Positions 24,374 to 34,588 of a stretch of 64,000 bases of DNA are shown in pieces. The notes below the pieces were generated by a model. That model had not been told where the DNA came from. It worked only from the letters and a program-made list of their open reading frames with translations, and did not search any database. The stretch covers positions 7,998,001 through 8,062,000 of the forward strand of contig JAUCBN010000042.1 in NCBI GenBank assembly GCA_035048815.1, given 5' to 3'. The translations under genes were made by a program, and so were the position numbers. Numbering within the stretch: the stretch's first letter is position 1; each line of letters begins with the position of its first letter. Source of the DNA: Abelmoschus esculentus. Its lineage: Eukaryota; Streptophyta; Magnoliopsida; Malvales; Malvaceae.

Positions 24374-24393
24374 ATTGCTTGTCCTCAAGCAAT
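24374..24393 (-). promoter_or_regulatory. AGGA-loop hairpin before the Ath2 polypurine tract
   Basis: Perfect 8-bp stem ATTGCTTG/CAAGCAAT with loop AGGA, identical to Ath1 8600-8619. It is followed by the PPT at about 24357-24370 (minus). Confidence 0.72.
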
Positions 24394-24642
24394 GCCAAAC
24401 ATCAAATTGCTGAACCTTACTCCCCTTTGGTCTTACTTTTCCATCTATTCTCCCCACTATGGTCATGTTTATCTCTTCGTTTTAGCTACTAGTTTACCCA
24501 AAGACTTCTACTAAGAAACAAACTATAGGTCTAGGTGAGTGTGTGCGTTTAATGGACAAGGCTGATTCAAGGCTTTCTTAGATAAACTCTAAGTTCAAGA
24601 CAAGTAGAATTTTGGATTAACTATCTCCTTAAAACAACAAGT

Positions 24643-24800
24643 CTTGAGCCAATTTCGGGCACCTCAAGATATGTATTTTCTATTTCCTTCTTTTTCTTAT
24701 TTATTCTTTTTCTTAACACCTATTTAGCATACTAGAGCCAATTTCGAGCACCTCTAGCATGAAGGAGAGCAAAACTAGAGCCAGTGATAGGCACCTCTAG
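24643..24800 (-). promoter_or_regulatory. Triple hairpin cluster in Ath2 3' UTR
   Basis: On the minus strand: CTAGAG/CTCTAG (24800-24775), CTAGAG/CTCTAG (24757-24732), CTTGAG/CTCAAG (24668-24643), all with perfect stems and 14-nt loops. The loops are GTGCCTATCACTGG, GTGCTCGAAATTGG and GTGCCCGAAATTGG. The order and stem types are the same as in Ath1. Confidence 0.72.
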
Positions 24801-25171
24801 TTATTTTTCCAACAAGTTCTAATTCTTTATCACCTAAGTTTATTAAAAGAACTCCTAAATCAAACAAGTCCAAAAAGTGTTTATTTTCTGTCTAACCCTA
24901 AAGCAAGCTTCTAAGTTTTATTCCATGAGTATCCTATGGTTATACCTTCAAAACAGTACTTGGCCATGGTAAGGAGAAAATTTTTTATAGCCTTAAAGGA
25001 GTAAACTAAAACAAAGTTGACATAAGGCAGTACAAGATTACAAACATAAATTCAAGAAAAGAGAATATAATAAAAAAATTTCTGTAAAATTTACTCTCTT
25101 TATGGTAATGTCGCAGCATTGGATAGCCTCGATAGTGCTTCTGCACCTTCAATCTCCCACAAACTCAAACC

Positions 25172-25191
25172 GAGCATTGTCCTCAATGCTC
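25172..25191 (-). promoter_or_regulatory. Upstream AGGA-loop hairpin, Ath2
   Basis: Perfect 8-bp stem GAGCATTG/CAATGCTC with loop AGGA (minus strand), followed by GGTTTGAGTTTGTGGG. The outer pairs differ from Ath1 and Ath3 but still pair. Confidence 0.68.
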
Positions 25192-25204
25192 AAAATATAA
25201 AGAA

Positions 25205-25543
25205 AACAGCAAAAGGAAAATAAGGAGAGATGTGGTGTTGGGTCAGCCTTTGCAATAGAGGTGGGCATCTTTGAAGAGTGTTGGCCAATAAAAACCTGAT
25301 TGAAGTACTTTTATTGTTGTTTTGTTTTCGCCAAAATGTCCTCCACATGGTAGGTCCTGACATTGTTACAGAATTGCTTGTTGCTCCTCCTCTGGGACGT
25401 ATCGTCGAAGAACCTGATCTGCACATTGTTGAAATAAGAGAGGCTCGTCCTAGAAATAATGCTTGGCATTATGTTGAAACCTCTTTTTTCGTTATAATTC
25501 AATTTATACGGAAATATGCCACTAACTAAAAAATTAACAAGAT
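25205..25543 (-). pseudogene. Ath2 integrase N-terminal (HHCC) stub
   Basis: Downstream of RNase H, the minus-strand text in shifting frames resembles the zinc-binding N-terminus of Ty3/gypsy integrase: CGGHFG.NKT, VLQSGFYWPTLFKDAH, then a C..C pair. It then breaks off into the 3' UTR near 25205. The catalytic core and the ORF3 that follows it in other Athilas are missing, so Ath2 could not integrate its own cDNA. Confidence 0.7.
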
Positions 25544-27300
25544 CTACCACAAGGGAGTTGTCGTTACTGCCTGTACGTCTTCCTTGATAGATTCTGAAAT
25601 ATATGCGAACAGCGCCTCGGCCTCGTGATCATGTACTGCCGTGGGTTCTGCCTTGGCAGCTAGGACTTCTTTTGTTGCGACATGCAATATTTGTTTATCT
25701 CGGAATGTATCTTGTATGTCCTCCAGTTGATACCCTTCATTCTCTAGTCTGGATAAATGATCAACTACTTGATTTTCAGTACCCTTCCTATCTTTTATTT
25801 CCACATCGAACTCTTGTAGCAGAAGGATCCATCTTATCAATCTTGGTTTGGCATCCTTTTTGGCAAAAAGGTAATTAAGTGTCGAGTGGTCTGTATGAAC
25901 GGTGAATTTAGTGCCAATGAGATGGGAACGGAACTTATCGAAGGCAAACACTACTGTAAGTAATTCTTTCTCTGTTGTAGTGTAATTTATTTGAGCATCA
26001 TAGAGTGTCTTGCTAGCATAGTAGATCACATGGAAGATATTGTTTTTCCTTTGTCCAAGTGCTGCCCCGACAACATGATCACTTGCATCACACATTACCT
26101 CGAAGGGTAGGGTCCAATCTGGTGGAACCACTATTGGTGTTGTGACTAACTTTTCTTTTAAGGTCTTGAATGCTTCAGAACATTCGTCAGTAAATTCAAA
26201 TTTTCTCTCCTGCTCTAGTAAGTTACAGAGAGGTTTAGAAATTGTAGAAAAGTTTGAGATAAACCTTCTATAGAAGCCTGCATGTCCCAAGAAGCTTCGA
26301 ATTCCTTTCATAGAGATGGGTGGTGGTAGATTCTTTATCACATCAACCTTGGCTTTATCTACCTCAATTTCTTCGGATGATATTTTATGGCCCAGTACGA
26401 TTCCCTCGTTGACCACAAAATGTCATTTTTCCCAATTGAGGACTAAATTGGTTTTCTCACATCTTTGTAGTACCTTCTCCAAATTGCTGAGACAGTGAGC
26501 AAAATCGTCCCCAAAAACAGAAAAATCATCCATGAATACTTTCATGAAATCTTCTATCATATCTGAAAAGATTGCCATCATGCATCTCTGAAAGGTGGTC
26601 GGGGCATTGCAAAGGCCGAACGGCATTCTTCGAAAAGCATATGTTCTATACGGGGAGGTGAATGTGGTTTTTGCTTGATCTTCTGGAGCAATAGCAATTT
26701 GATTATATCCAGAATATCCATCAAGAAAACAATAATAGGATTTCCCAACCAGTCTGTCGAGCATCTCATCAATAAAGGGTAGAGGAAAATGGTCTTTCCT
26801 TGTTGCTTTGTTTAACTTTCAATAGTCCATACAAACTCTCCACCCTATCACATTTCTTGTGGGGATTAACTCATGGTTCTCATTGGTTATGATGGTCATA
26901 CCACCCTTTTTTAGCACACATTGTACTGGGCTTACCCATTCACTGTCAGAGATAGGATAAATGATTCTGGCATCAAGCCACTTGATTATTTCCTTTCGAA
27001 CTACCTCCATCATGGCGTGATGAAGTCTCCTCTGGGCCTCCACAGTGGGTTTTTGACCTTCATCTAGTATGATTTTATTCATACAAACAGCTGAGCTTAT
27101 TCCCTTTATATCGTCAATCGTCCATCCTAATATTGTCTTATGCTGCAGTAACACTTCTATTAAACTTTGTTCCTGTTTTGGTTGCAGCTTAGAAGAAATG
27201 TTTACGGGCATCGTATGGTTGGGTCTCAAATAAACATACTTTAAATTAGCAGGTAATGGTTTTAGTTCTGCGATTACTGGTTCTGTATTAGTAGGTTCCT
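25544..27300 (-). pseudogene. Ath2 reverse transcriptase and RNase H, broken by point stops
   Basis: RT fingers and palm run on the minus strand: PVQCVLKKGG near 26940-26890, then PEDQAKTTFTSPYRTYAFRRMPFGLCNAP, the catalytic FMDDFSVFG (YMDD-type) near 26540-26515, and the connection domain FLGHAGFYRRFI. RNase H has CDASD, TTEKELLTVVFAFDKF and TDHSTLNYL, so its Asp-Glu-Asp residues are visible. Two nonsense codons interrupt the frame: TGA near 26818 (an Arg CGA in relatives) and TGA near 26420 (a Cys). The 290-residue open stretch covering the thumb and RNase H (26416-25544) is intact. This pol copied element RNA into cDNA. It is now a pseudogene. Confidence 0.88.
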
Positions 27301-28130
27301 TTCTTGGATAATTCAGGGGTTCAAAGTACTTACCTGGAAAGTGGGTTGTCCAGTTCGCGTCCTCTATTTCCTGTGCCTCCAGGCAATCATCTTCATGTTC
27401 TTTGTTCAGGGCATGTGTGTAGCAATCCTCCTCTGAGATGCCGAGGCAGGGTTGCATTGGATTGTTGATGGATCTATCGGGGTAGTTGTTTTCCAGACAT
27501 GGTTGCATTAAGTCCTCGTCAAAGATTTCTGATTCGTGACATTCCTCTAGATTATCAGGATTTTTCAGCATTCGAAAAACGTTGAACTTGATTTGTTGAT
27601 CATTTATCCTCATAGTCAGTTCTCCATTTTCCACATCTATTAGAGTAAGGCCTGTAGCAAGGAAAGGTCGACCCAATATGATCGGTGCATTGTCGTCGAC
27701 TTCATATTCAAGGACAAGAAAGTCGACAAAAAATATGAACTTGTTAACCTTCACCAGAATATCCTCAATTTTACCTTCAGGATGCACGTAAGATTGATCT
27801 GCAAGTTGGAGCAATACTGTTGTTGGTTTCACCCGTCCAATTCTGAGTTTCTGAAAAAACTGATTTGGGCATTAAGTTGATGCTTGCTCCCAAGTCGCAT
27901 AGGGCCTTTCCTTTATAACCATCTCCAATTGCACAGGGAATTGTGAAGCATCCAGGATCTTTTAGTTTGGGTGGCATACGATTATGCAGCATGGCCGCGC
28001 AACCTTCAGTGGTTGCTACCGTCTCAAATTCTCTTAGCCTTCGCCGTTTGGATACTATGTCCTTTAAAAACTTGGCATAGATGGGCATTTGTTCAATAGC
28101 CTCAACTAGTGGCAAGTTAATATGGACCTG
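27301..28130 (-). pseudogene. Ath2 aspartic protease and linker, one-base frameshift
   Basis: Begins MPLVEAIEQMP at 28115, with DLGASINLMP at residue 74 (about 27896) as the active site. Just after LMPKSVF the frame shifts in a run of six A on the + strand (27854-27859), where Ath1 has five. The downstream frame then continues TTVLLQLADQSYVHPEGK and GRPFLATG into the linker. Apart from this one-base expansion and a CAA-to-TAA change upstream near 28157, the protease is intact and is the best copy in the window. Confidence 0.87.
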
Positions 28131-29908
28131 CTTCAGGATGTCTAGGAACTTTTGGAATTAGTGGTCTTGTTTCTGCTTCTTTAGCCTCTGTGGAAAAGGA
28201 GGCGGTGGTCTAATATCCTTCAGGTTTCCTTGGATGGTGAGTTTTATACCTGGGGTGAATTTTTCTGCAGTTGCCTCGGCGGTTAGTTCTGATACTGCTG
28301 GTTCTGCTACCGTGGCAGAGCTTCTGGTAGGGTCCTGCTCAGCCTCTGATTCCTCATATGGTTGCTCTTCTGGTTGGACTCTTTCGGTTGAGGTCCCCTC
28401 TTTATTTTTCAGCTGTAGGCCACTTCTTGTGGTGATTACTTTACATTGCTCGTGGCCTAACACCTTAGCAACTTCAGTATTGCTAGGTAAACCTCCAGGT
28501 GATCGAGTGTTTTGTCGTTGGGCAAATTGACCAACCTGGGTTTCTAAGGATTTTATTGTAGCCTCTTGGTTCTGCAGTCTCATCTTTGTTCTGTTCATGA
28601 AGTCATCAGTACGCTTCATGAAGCGGCTATTCTCCATCATGTAGGTATCAGTTTTTGACATGAAAGCTGTGAGAGAATCGCTAGTGCATTCAAAAACTGT
28701 TATTGTTGTACCTGCTACTGCGGCATGGGCTGTTGAGCATTCTGCTGCGGCAGGTTCTGGTTTTGATGCTGAAATCTAGGGTCTTGAGTCGTTGGATTCA
28801 AGGCATTATTAGGGTTACTCCAAGAGAGGTTCGGATGCCTTTTCCAAGATGGGTTATAATTGTTGGACATCATTGAGTTGTTTCTGTTATAGTTTCCAAC
28901 ATATAGACCTGTCTTGTCATCTGGCATATAATCTGATGAGTTAACTGCCTTAACCTCATGTACACTTCTTTGTTTTTGCATGTTCTAAACCATCTTGGTT
29001 AGAGAAGCCAATTGTGCTGCCACCGAACTTGATGTGTCTATTTCATGGGCTGTGGTATGGCGTCTCATTCCTCCTCACCTTGATGTGAGAAATTGGAAAT
29101 CGTTCCTTGCGAGTTTGTTCAGAATTTCAATGGCTTCCGCGGGTGCTCTGTCTAAAAGTGTCATATTTGCGGAAGCGTCTAGCATCATCCTTGTGGAGGC
29201 ATTAGTAGCATTATAGAACATGGAGACTTACGTCCACAAGGGAAAACCATGTAGCGGAAATTTGTTTAATAGTTCTCTGTAACGTTTCCAAGCCTCGTAC
29301 GTCGGTTCATCTTCATCTTTCCGGAATGATGTAATCTCATTACGAATGCAGTCATAAAGATTTATCGGATTAAACCTCGTAATGAATTCTCGGCAAAGTT
29401 CCTCCCAAGATCCGATTGATCCTGCTGGGATTCCATTCAACCAAGTATTTGCCCTATCCCTTAGTGAATTGGGGAACAATTTTAAGCGCAGAATATCTTC
29501 ATGGACTCCTTCAATCTTAAAAGAGTTGCACACTTCCATGAAAGATTTAAGATGTTGTCTTGCATCATCAGTAGCAAACCCACCAAACTGTCCAATTATG
29601 TTCAACATGTTGAACATCACTGGTTTAAGCTCAAAGTGAGTTGCTTCGATTTCTGGGGTAACTACGCTAGGGTTAAGTCCGTTCAGATCTTCCACCAGAT
29701 AGTCTCTAACAGTGGGCTGCCTCAGCAATGGTTGCGGCATTGGCTGCTGCGGCATTGTTGGCGGCAGTACGTTATGATCCATAGGTGGCATTTGTCCTCT
29801 CGGTGGATTGTCCACAGTTTGGAATAGATTGCGTCTTAGATTATGTCTTGTACGTTCAATCTCAGGATCCAACTCATACAATGGTCCACTCGGATTTGCC
29901 CTGGTCAT
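28131..29908 (-). pseudogene. gag: Ath2 gag, broken by four or five nonsense changes
   Basis: The start at 29908 (MTRANPSGPLYELD) is the first ATG downstream of the primer site. The first 226 residues are open and include the capsid core (DARQHLKSFMEVCNSF, WLNGIPAGSIGSWEELCREFITRFNP). Stops at about 29228, 28982 and 28700-28715 are CAA/CAG codons turned to TAA/TAG. Gln/Pro-rich linkers (about 28981-28690) and a coiled-coil-like FMNRTKMRLQNQEATIKSLETQV stretch follow. There is no CCHC zinc knuckle, typical of Athila gag. It would form the particle shell. Confidence 0.88.
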
Positions 29909-30021
29909 AAACCAAATAAATAAAAGTTAGTAAAAAACAAAAATAAAATAGATAAAGTTAAAGTTAGATAACTAATAATTAAAGAGCAAGAAAATTAAAG
30001 AAAACAAAATTCATTTGCCAA
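29909..30021 (-). other. Ath2 5' leader between primer site and gag
   Basis: Short AT-rich untranslated leader. No other feature seen. Confidence 0.6.
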
Positions 30022-30039
30022 TCCCCGGCAACGGCGCCA
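30022..30039 (-). promoter_or_regulatory. Primer binding site, tRNA-Asp (Ath2)
   Basis: The minus strand reads TGGCGCCGTTGCCGGGGA, complementary to 18 nt of the 3' end of plant tRNA-Asp, the usual primer of Athila elements. It starts six bases after the LTR end at 30046. Confidence 0.92.
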
Positions 30040-30922
30040 AAAACTTGATAGGCGTGGTATAAGACTTATTTTGAGTGCAAGTGTACACATCATCAAGTAA
30101 TAAAATGATAAGTATATCGTGTATCGTCTCCACAGAGATTGGTATACTTAATATGTCTTCCTTCGTTCCCTTGTTCCTGAGAATAAAATAAAAATACAAA
30201 TAAGATGGTTTGTTTTATCTAACTAAATAATTAAATAACAAAACATAAAATAAAAAGGGTTGAGAACGATTATAGAGAAAGTAGGTAGGATCCAGTTGCG
30301 TTAATTAATGGATTCAATTGATCTTCTTCTTGTCCAATGCAATCACACAACACTGCTTCGATAGTACTGCAGATACTGCCTCGACAATACTGGTGCTCTT
30401 CTGTCGCGACAATCTCTTGCTCGTGGGCAGAAGTATCAAAGTTCAACAAAGTTTCCGTAAGTGACTCCGCTCATCTCTGAGTCAAAGTGCTGTTGATGCT
30501 CAGTCCTTGACGATACCTCTCGGCGTAAACCAAAGATAACCACCAACCAATCCAACACTTCTTTTAGCTGCTGAAACTCTTAACCTACCCCTTAGTGCCT
30601 ACAAGGGTATAGGCCGAGTTAGTGTCGCCGATACCGTACTTATCCCTTTTGTGAATCTACACCTCTCGATGCTAGATAAATAGATTACTTGCAAACTTCC
30701 CTCTCAGGCTTGGATACAAGAACAAAGAATGGTAATAGGATAAACAAACTTTGGTTTTATTGCATAAGAACAAAAATACAAGAATCAATCTCCTCTCACT
30801 AATATCGACAATCTTCACCTATCCCTAAGAAGTTTAGAACATGTTATCGTGTAAGTACAATTCTTAGGGAGGAAGGGTTTTCTCTACAAATCGGTTCTCC
30901 TAGACAATGTGGCCGGCTAGGG

Positions 30923-30930
30923 TATTTATA
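30923..30930 (-). promoter_or_regulatory. TATA box, copy 1, Ath2 5' LTR
   Basis: TATAAATA on the minus strand, conserved at 23861-23868 and 34047-34054. Confidence 0.7.
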
Positions 30931-31266
30931 GTCTTAACCTAGGGTAAACCTTTCCTAAATAGACTTCAACTTGGAGTAGGGAACAAGTCTTCTTCAAGGA
31001 TTCTGATATTTCTAAGTTTGTCGCCTTCTAGAAAGGTTTTCCCGCTTGGTCTTTGAATTGGGCTTTTAGCACGCTAGAACATAATGTCTACAACCTTCGA
31101 TATTATTCTTGCATTAGAACAAAGAAGCAATAAACAATCTCCTCTTACTAATATCTACAATCTTCACCTATCCCTAAGAGATTTAGAACATAATGTCGAT
31201 AAGTACAAATCTTAGGGGAAGGGTTTCTCTAAAATCGGCTCCCTCTAACAATGTGGTCGGCTAGGC

Positions 31267-31274
31267 TATATATA
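31267..31274 (-). promoter_or_regulatory. TATA box, copy 2, Ath2 5' LTR
   Basis: TATATATA on the minus strand in the second copy of the duplicated segment, giving the LTR two candidate core promoters about 340 bp apart. Confidence 0.6.
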
Positions 31275-31761
31275 GTCTTAACCTAGGGCAAACCTTTCCT
31301 AAATAGACTCTAACTTGGAGTAGGGAGCAAGTCTTCTAAATGAGATCTGATGTTTCCAAGTTTGCAACCTTCTAGAAAGATTTTCCCATTTGGTCTTTGA
31401 CTTAGACTTTCAGTGTGCTAGCCTGGTCCAATTAGTGTACTGCATCTTCCAGAATGTTCTCTATATTTTTGTCTTTCATTCGCCTACAATGTTGATGTTG
31501 CCACTCTGGATGCTGCCGCGGCCTTGTCCCTGCCTTGGCCTCAACACTGCTTCATCGCTGCTTCGCCCTGGATATTCCTGCATGTACAGAATATGTAATA
31601 ATATCCGCATTCTCTATAAATTTCGACTTTGTAAGTAATGATAATGGAATATCCAATATTATGCAAAGAGTTCATATTTCAACTCAAGTTAGAGTATAGT
31701 AGATGATAAAGTGCCATGAAAAGGGTAGTAAATAACTGCCTTTTAGGCACTCATCAAAGAC

Positions 31762-32820
31762 TAATGAATAGGAGGTCGTCCAAGAGGAGGAGAAAGAAGA
31801 TGCTCAGGGTCAGAATTCACGTCACCTAAACCAATCGGAAAACCAAATTCAGAAATTGATAAATATAACCTTTGATAAAGCATTAGAACTTAAAAGACTT
31901 AAAAACTACACTTCAGGTTTGAATTTTGAAAAACAGATTGCATCATCGAATTCAGGACGATGAAAAACATAAAGTAGGACCGGGTCAAAAAAACTCAACA
32001 CTGATGTCAGCAGATGGCGTCACTAGTGACATCAATAATGACATCTGTCGGGTCATGGATCGGGAGGTCAATGGGTCGGGTTGGTAGAACAAACTTTCCC
32101 GAGAATCTGAAAAATCCTAGATTTTTGAAAAAAACTAGATTCTCCCAGGTTCGATTTCTCCAGATTTTGAACAAAATTCGATTTTTCCCTCCTATTTGAT
32201 TCAATTCAAAACCAACATTTAAATCAAACCTTTCCTTCTGCAAAACTCAACTAAAAACGAATCGAAACCCTTTCTTAAACCGATTCAAACATAAACAACA
32301 ACCCTTCGAAACCTCTTTTAAAACATACAAACTAACTGAAAATGAATCGAACAACTATAACCAATACCCAGACCATAATAAACTTCAATCGAAACCCTTA
32401 GCAACACAAGAACATATTGAAAGATGGAAGGATCAAAGAACATACCAAAAATACCCAAGTATGACCAAAAGAAGAGGAAGATCGAGTAAGGAAGATGAAA
32501 CTCGATTTTGGTTATACAATTAACAATGGGAAAAGTTTAAACCAAACTTAAATCGGAATTAAAGGAGAAATTAATCTTCAAACATAACCAAAGCAATAAT
32601 AAAGGAAAATTGAAATCTACAATTGAATATGGGTAAAATCACTCAACAAGGGCCTTAAGTTTTTGAAACTTTACACCATAACCCACAAGCTTTCAGAAAT
32701 TGCAAACTGGTCACTAAAATCCCCAAATTTTTTTGTTTTTGAATTAGGGATTTGGATTTTAAATTAGGTATTTTGATTTAAATTTAGGGTTCAAAAATTA
32801 GGGGAAATTGGGGTGTTACA
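31762..32820 (-). repeat. Chr1 3' LTR, proximal part
   Basis: Resumes after Ath2 and its second AAGAC and aligns with 52940-54035 of the 5' LTR. It ends GGGGTGTTACA, which is the LTR start on the coding strand. About four TGACG/TGACATCA-type motifs remain at about 32003-32045. Confidence 0.9.
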
Positions 32821-33163
32821 TCTCTCTTCGCTTATAGAAATTTAGTCCTCGAAATTTACCTGGATCAAAGAGATTCGGATACTGAGCTTTGGTAAGTGAT
32901 TTGGGCTCCCATGTAGCCTCATCACATCCTCGAATACGCCAAAGAACCTTAACCATTTTAATGGTTTTCCTCCGAAGGACTTTTTGGTCTTAAGAAATGA
33001 TCTCAACCGGTTCATCCTCATAACATAGTTCTGTACGGATCTCAAAATCCTCAACAAACAGAACATGAGACGGATCAGCTCGATAACGTCTTAATATAGA
33101 AATATGAAAGACATCATGGATACGCTTAAGCTCTTGTGGTAACTCAAGTTGATAAGATACAAG
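32821..33163 (-). pseudogene. Chr1 integrase C-terminus and chromodomain
   Basis: The minus-strand text includes LVSYQLELPQELKRIHDVFH, then ILRRYRADPSHVL, and a chromodomain (VLRRKTIKMVKVLWRIRGCDEATWEP) ending close to the 3' LTR. This is the chromovirus integrase tail that binds histone marks and steers insertion in family members. At least one stop (after VEIIS, near 32990) breaks the frame. A purine-rich run (AAGCGAAGAGAGA) abuts the LTR as a decayed polypurine tract. It is separated from the rest of integrase by a solo LTR and Big2. Confidence 0.85.
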
Positions 33164-33168
33164 TCCAA

Positions 33169-34540
33169 TGATAGGCGTGGTATAAGCGCTATTTTGAGTG
33201 CAAGTGTACACGTCGTCAAGTAATAAAATGATAAGTATATCGTGTATCGTCTCCACAGAGATTGGTATACTTAATATGTCTTCCTTCGTTCCCTTGCTCC
33301 TGAGAATAAAATAAAAACACAAATAAGATGGTTTGTTTTATCTAACTAAATAATTAAATAACAAAACATAAAATAAAAAAGGTTGAGAACGATTATAGAG
33401 AAAGTGGGTAGGTCCAGTTGCGTCAATTAGTGGATTCAATTGATCTTCTTCTTGTCCAATGCAATCTCACAATACTGCTTCGATAGTACTGTAGATACTG
33501 CCTCGGCAATGCTGGTGCTCTTCTGCCGCGTCAATCTCTTGCTCGTGGGCAGTAGTATCAAAGTTCATGAAAGTGTCCGTAAGTGACTCCACTCATCTCT
33601 GAGTCAAAGTGCTATTGATGCTCAGTCCTTGACGATACCTCTCAGCGTAAACCAAAGATAACCACCAACCATTCCAACACTTCTTTTAGCTGCTAAAACT
33701 CTTAACCTACCCCTTAGTGCCTCCACAAGGGTATAGGCCGAGTTAGTGTCGCCGACACCGTACTTATCCCTTTCGTAAATCTACACCTCTCGATGCTAGA
33801 TAAATAGATTACTTACAAACTTCCCTCTCGGGATTTGATACAAGAACAAAGAATGACAATGGGATAAGCAAACATTGATTTTATTGCATAAGAACAAAAA
33901 TACAAGAATCAATCTCCTCTCACTAATATCGACAACCTTCACCTATCCCTAAGAAGTTTAGAACATGTTATCGTGTAAGTACAATTCTTAGGGAGGAAGG
34001 GTTCTCTCTACAAATTGGCTCTCCTAGACAATGTGGCTGGCTAGTGTATTTATAGTCTTAACCTAGGGAAAACCTTTCCTAAATAGACTTCAACTTGGAG
34101 TAGGGAACAAGTCTTCTTCAAGGATTCTGATATTTCCAAGTTTGTCGCCTTCTAGAAAGGTTTTCCCGCTTGGTCTTTGAATTGGACTTTTAGCACGCTA
34201 GCCTGGTCCAATTGATGCATTGTATCTTTCAGAATATTCTCTATATTTTTATCTTTCAATGCGCCTCCATTGTTGCTGCTGGCACACTGGATTCTGCTGC
34301 GGCCATGATTCTGCCTCGGCCTCAACACAGCTTCTCTACCGCTTCAGCTCTGGATATTCCTGCATGTACAAAAATTGTAATAATATATGCATTCTCTATA
34401 AATATTAACTTTGTAAGTGATGATAACGGAATATTCAATATTTGAGCAAAGAGTTCATGATTCGGTTCAAGTTGGTGCATAATAGGTGCATAAAGTACCA
34501 TAACAAGGATAGTAAATAACTGCCTTTTAGGCACTCATCA
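33169..34540 (-). mobile_element. Solo LTR of Ath2 type in Chr1 integrase
   Basis: 1372 bp, + strand TGATAGGCG...CACTCATCA, with perfect duplications TCCAA at 33164-33168 and 34541-34545. TATAAATA lies at 34047-34054 (minus). It is the closest relative of the primer-proximal part of the Ath2 5' LTR, including the TGATAGGCGTGGTATAAG end. Confidence 0.95.
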
Positions 34541-34545
34541 TCCAA

Positions 34546-34588
34546 CTCGTCTGATAATCTGATATGGTCCAATATAATAGGGACCGAG
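34546..34588 (-). pseudogene. Chr1 integrase sliver (GPY/F motif)
   Basis: The 43-bp piece between two insertions encodes GPYYIGPYQIIRR-type text on the minus strand, the GPY/F module of integrase. It joins 44078 on one side and 33163 on the other. Confidence 0.85.

Larger units (their letters stand above)
24354..25204 (-). other. Ath2 3' untranslated region with hairpin module and polypurine tract
   Basis: On the minus strand, in order: AGGA-loop hairpin (25191-25172) with a following TTTGAGTTTGTGGG tract; three 6-bp/14-nt hairpins (24800-24775, 24757-24732, 24668-24643); AGGA-loop hairpin (24393-24374); polypurine tract GAGTTTGGGGG just before the LTR. Spacing closely matches Ath1: about 370 bases from hairpin to cluster, about 250 from cluster to PPT hairpin. 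Confidence 0.8.
30742..31416 (-). repeat. Direct duplication of the LTR promoter region
   Basis: Two ~335-340 bp copies lie head to tail. Copy 1 has ATGTTATCGTGTAAGTAC, as in the solo LTR at about 33966. Copy 2 has CGATATTATT and ATAATGTCGATAAGTAC, as in the 3' LTR at about 23690-23790. They differ from each other more than tandem copies from a recent slip would. Confidence 0.85.
23022..31756 (-). mobile_element. Ath2: Athila-like element with nearly complete gag-pol, integrase truncated
   Basis: Perfect duplications AAGAC (23017-23021 and 31757-31761) flank termini TGATG.../...CTCATCA. The minus-strand order is 5' LTR (30046-31756), tRNA-Asp primer site, gag, protease, RT, RNase H, a zinc-finger stub of integrase, 3' UTR with hairpin module, 3' LTR (23022-24353). 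The integrase core and ORF3 are deleted. It is the best-preserved Athila pol in the window. Confidence 0.95.
30046..31756 (-). repeat. Ath2 5' LTR (1711 bp), with internal duplication
   Basis: Longer than the 3' LTR (1332 bp) and the related solo LTR (1372 bp) because the promoter-containing middle is present twice (about 30742-31076 and 31077-31416). The primer-site end matches the solo-LTR subtype. The second copy of the middle matches the 3' LTR subtype. Confidence 0.9.

Noticed and set aside
25603..25878. + strand frames opposite Ath2 pol (also 28234-28530, 29382-29827)
   Set aside because: Shadows of the well-supported minus-strand gag-pol.
30022..30039. tRNA gene at the Asp-complementary sequence, and at the Met-complementary sites near 16774 and 37939
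   Set aside because: Only 12-18 nt of tRNA 3'-end complement next to LTRs. These are primer sites, not tRNA genes.
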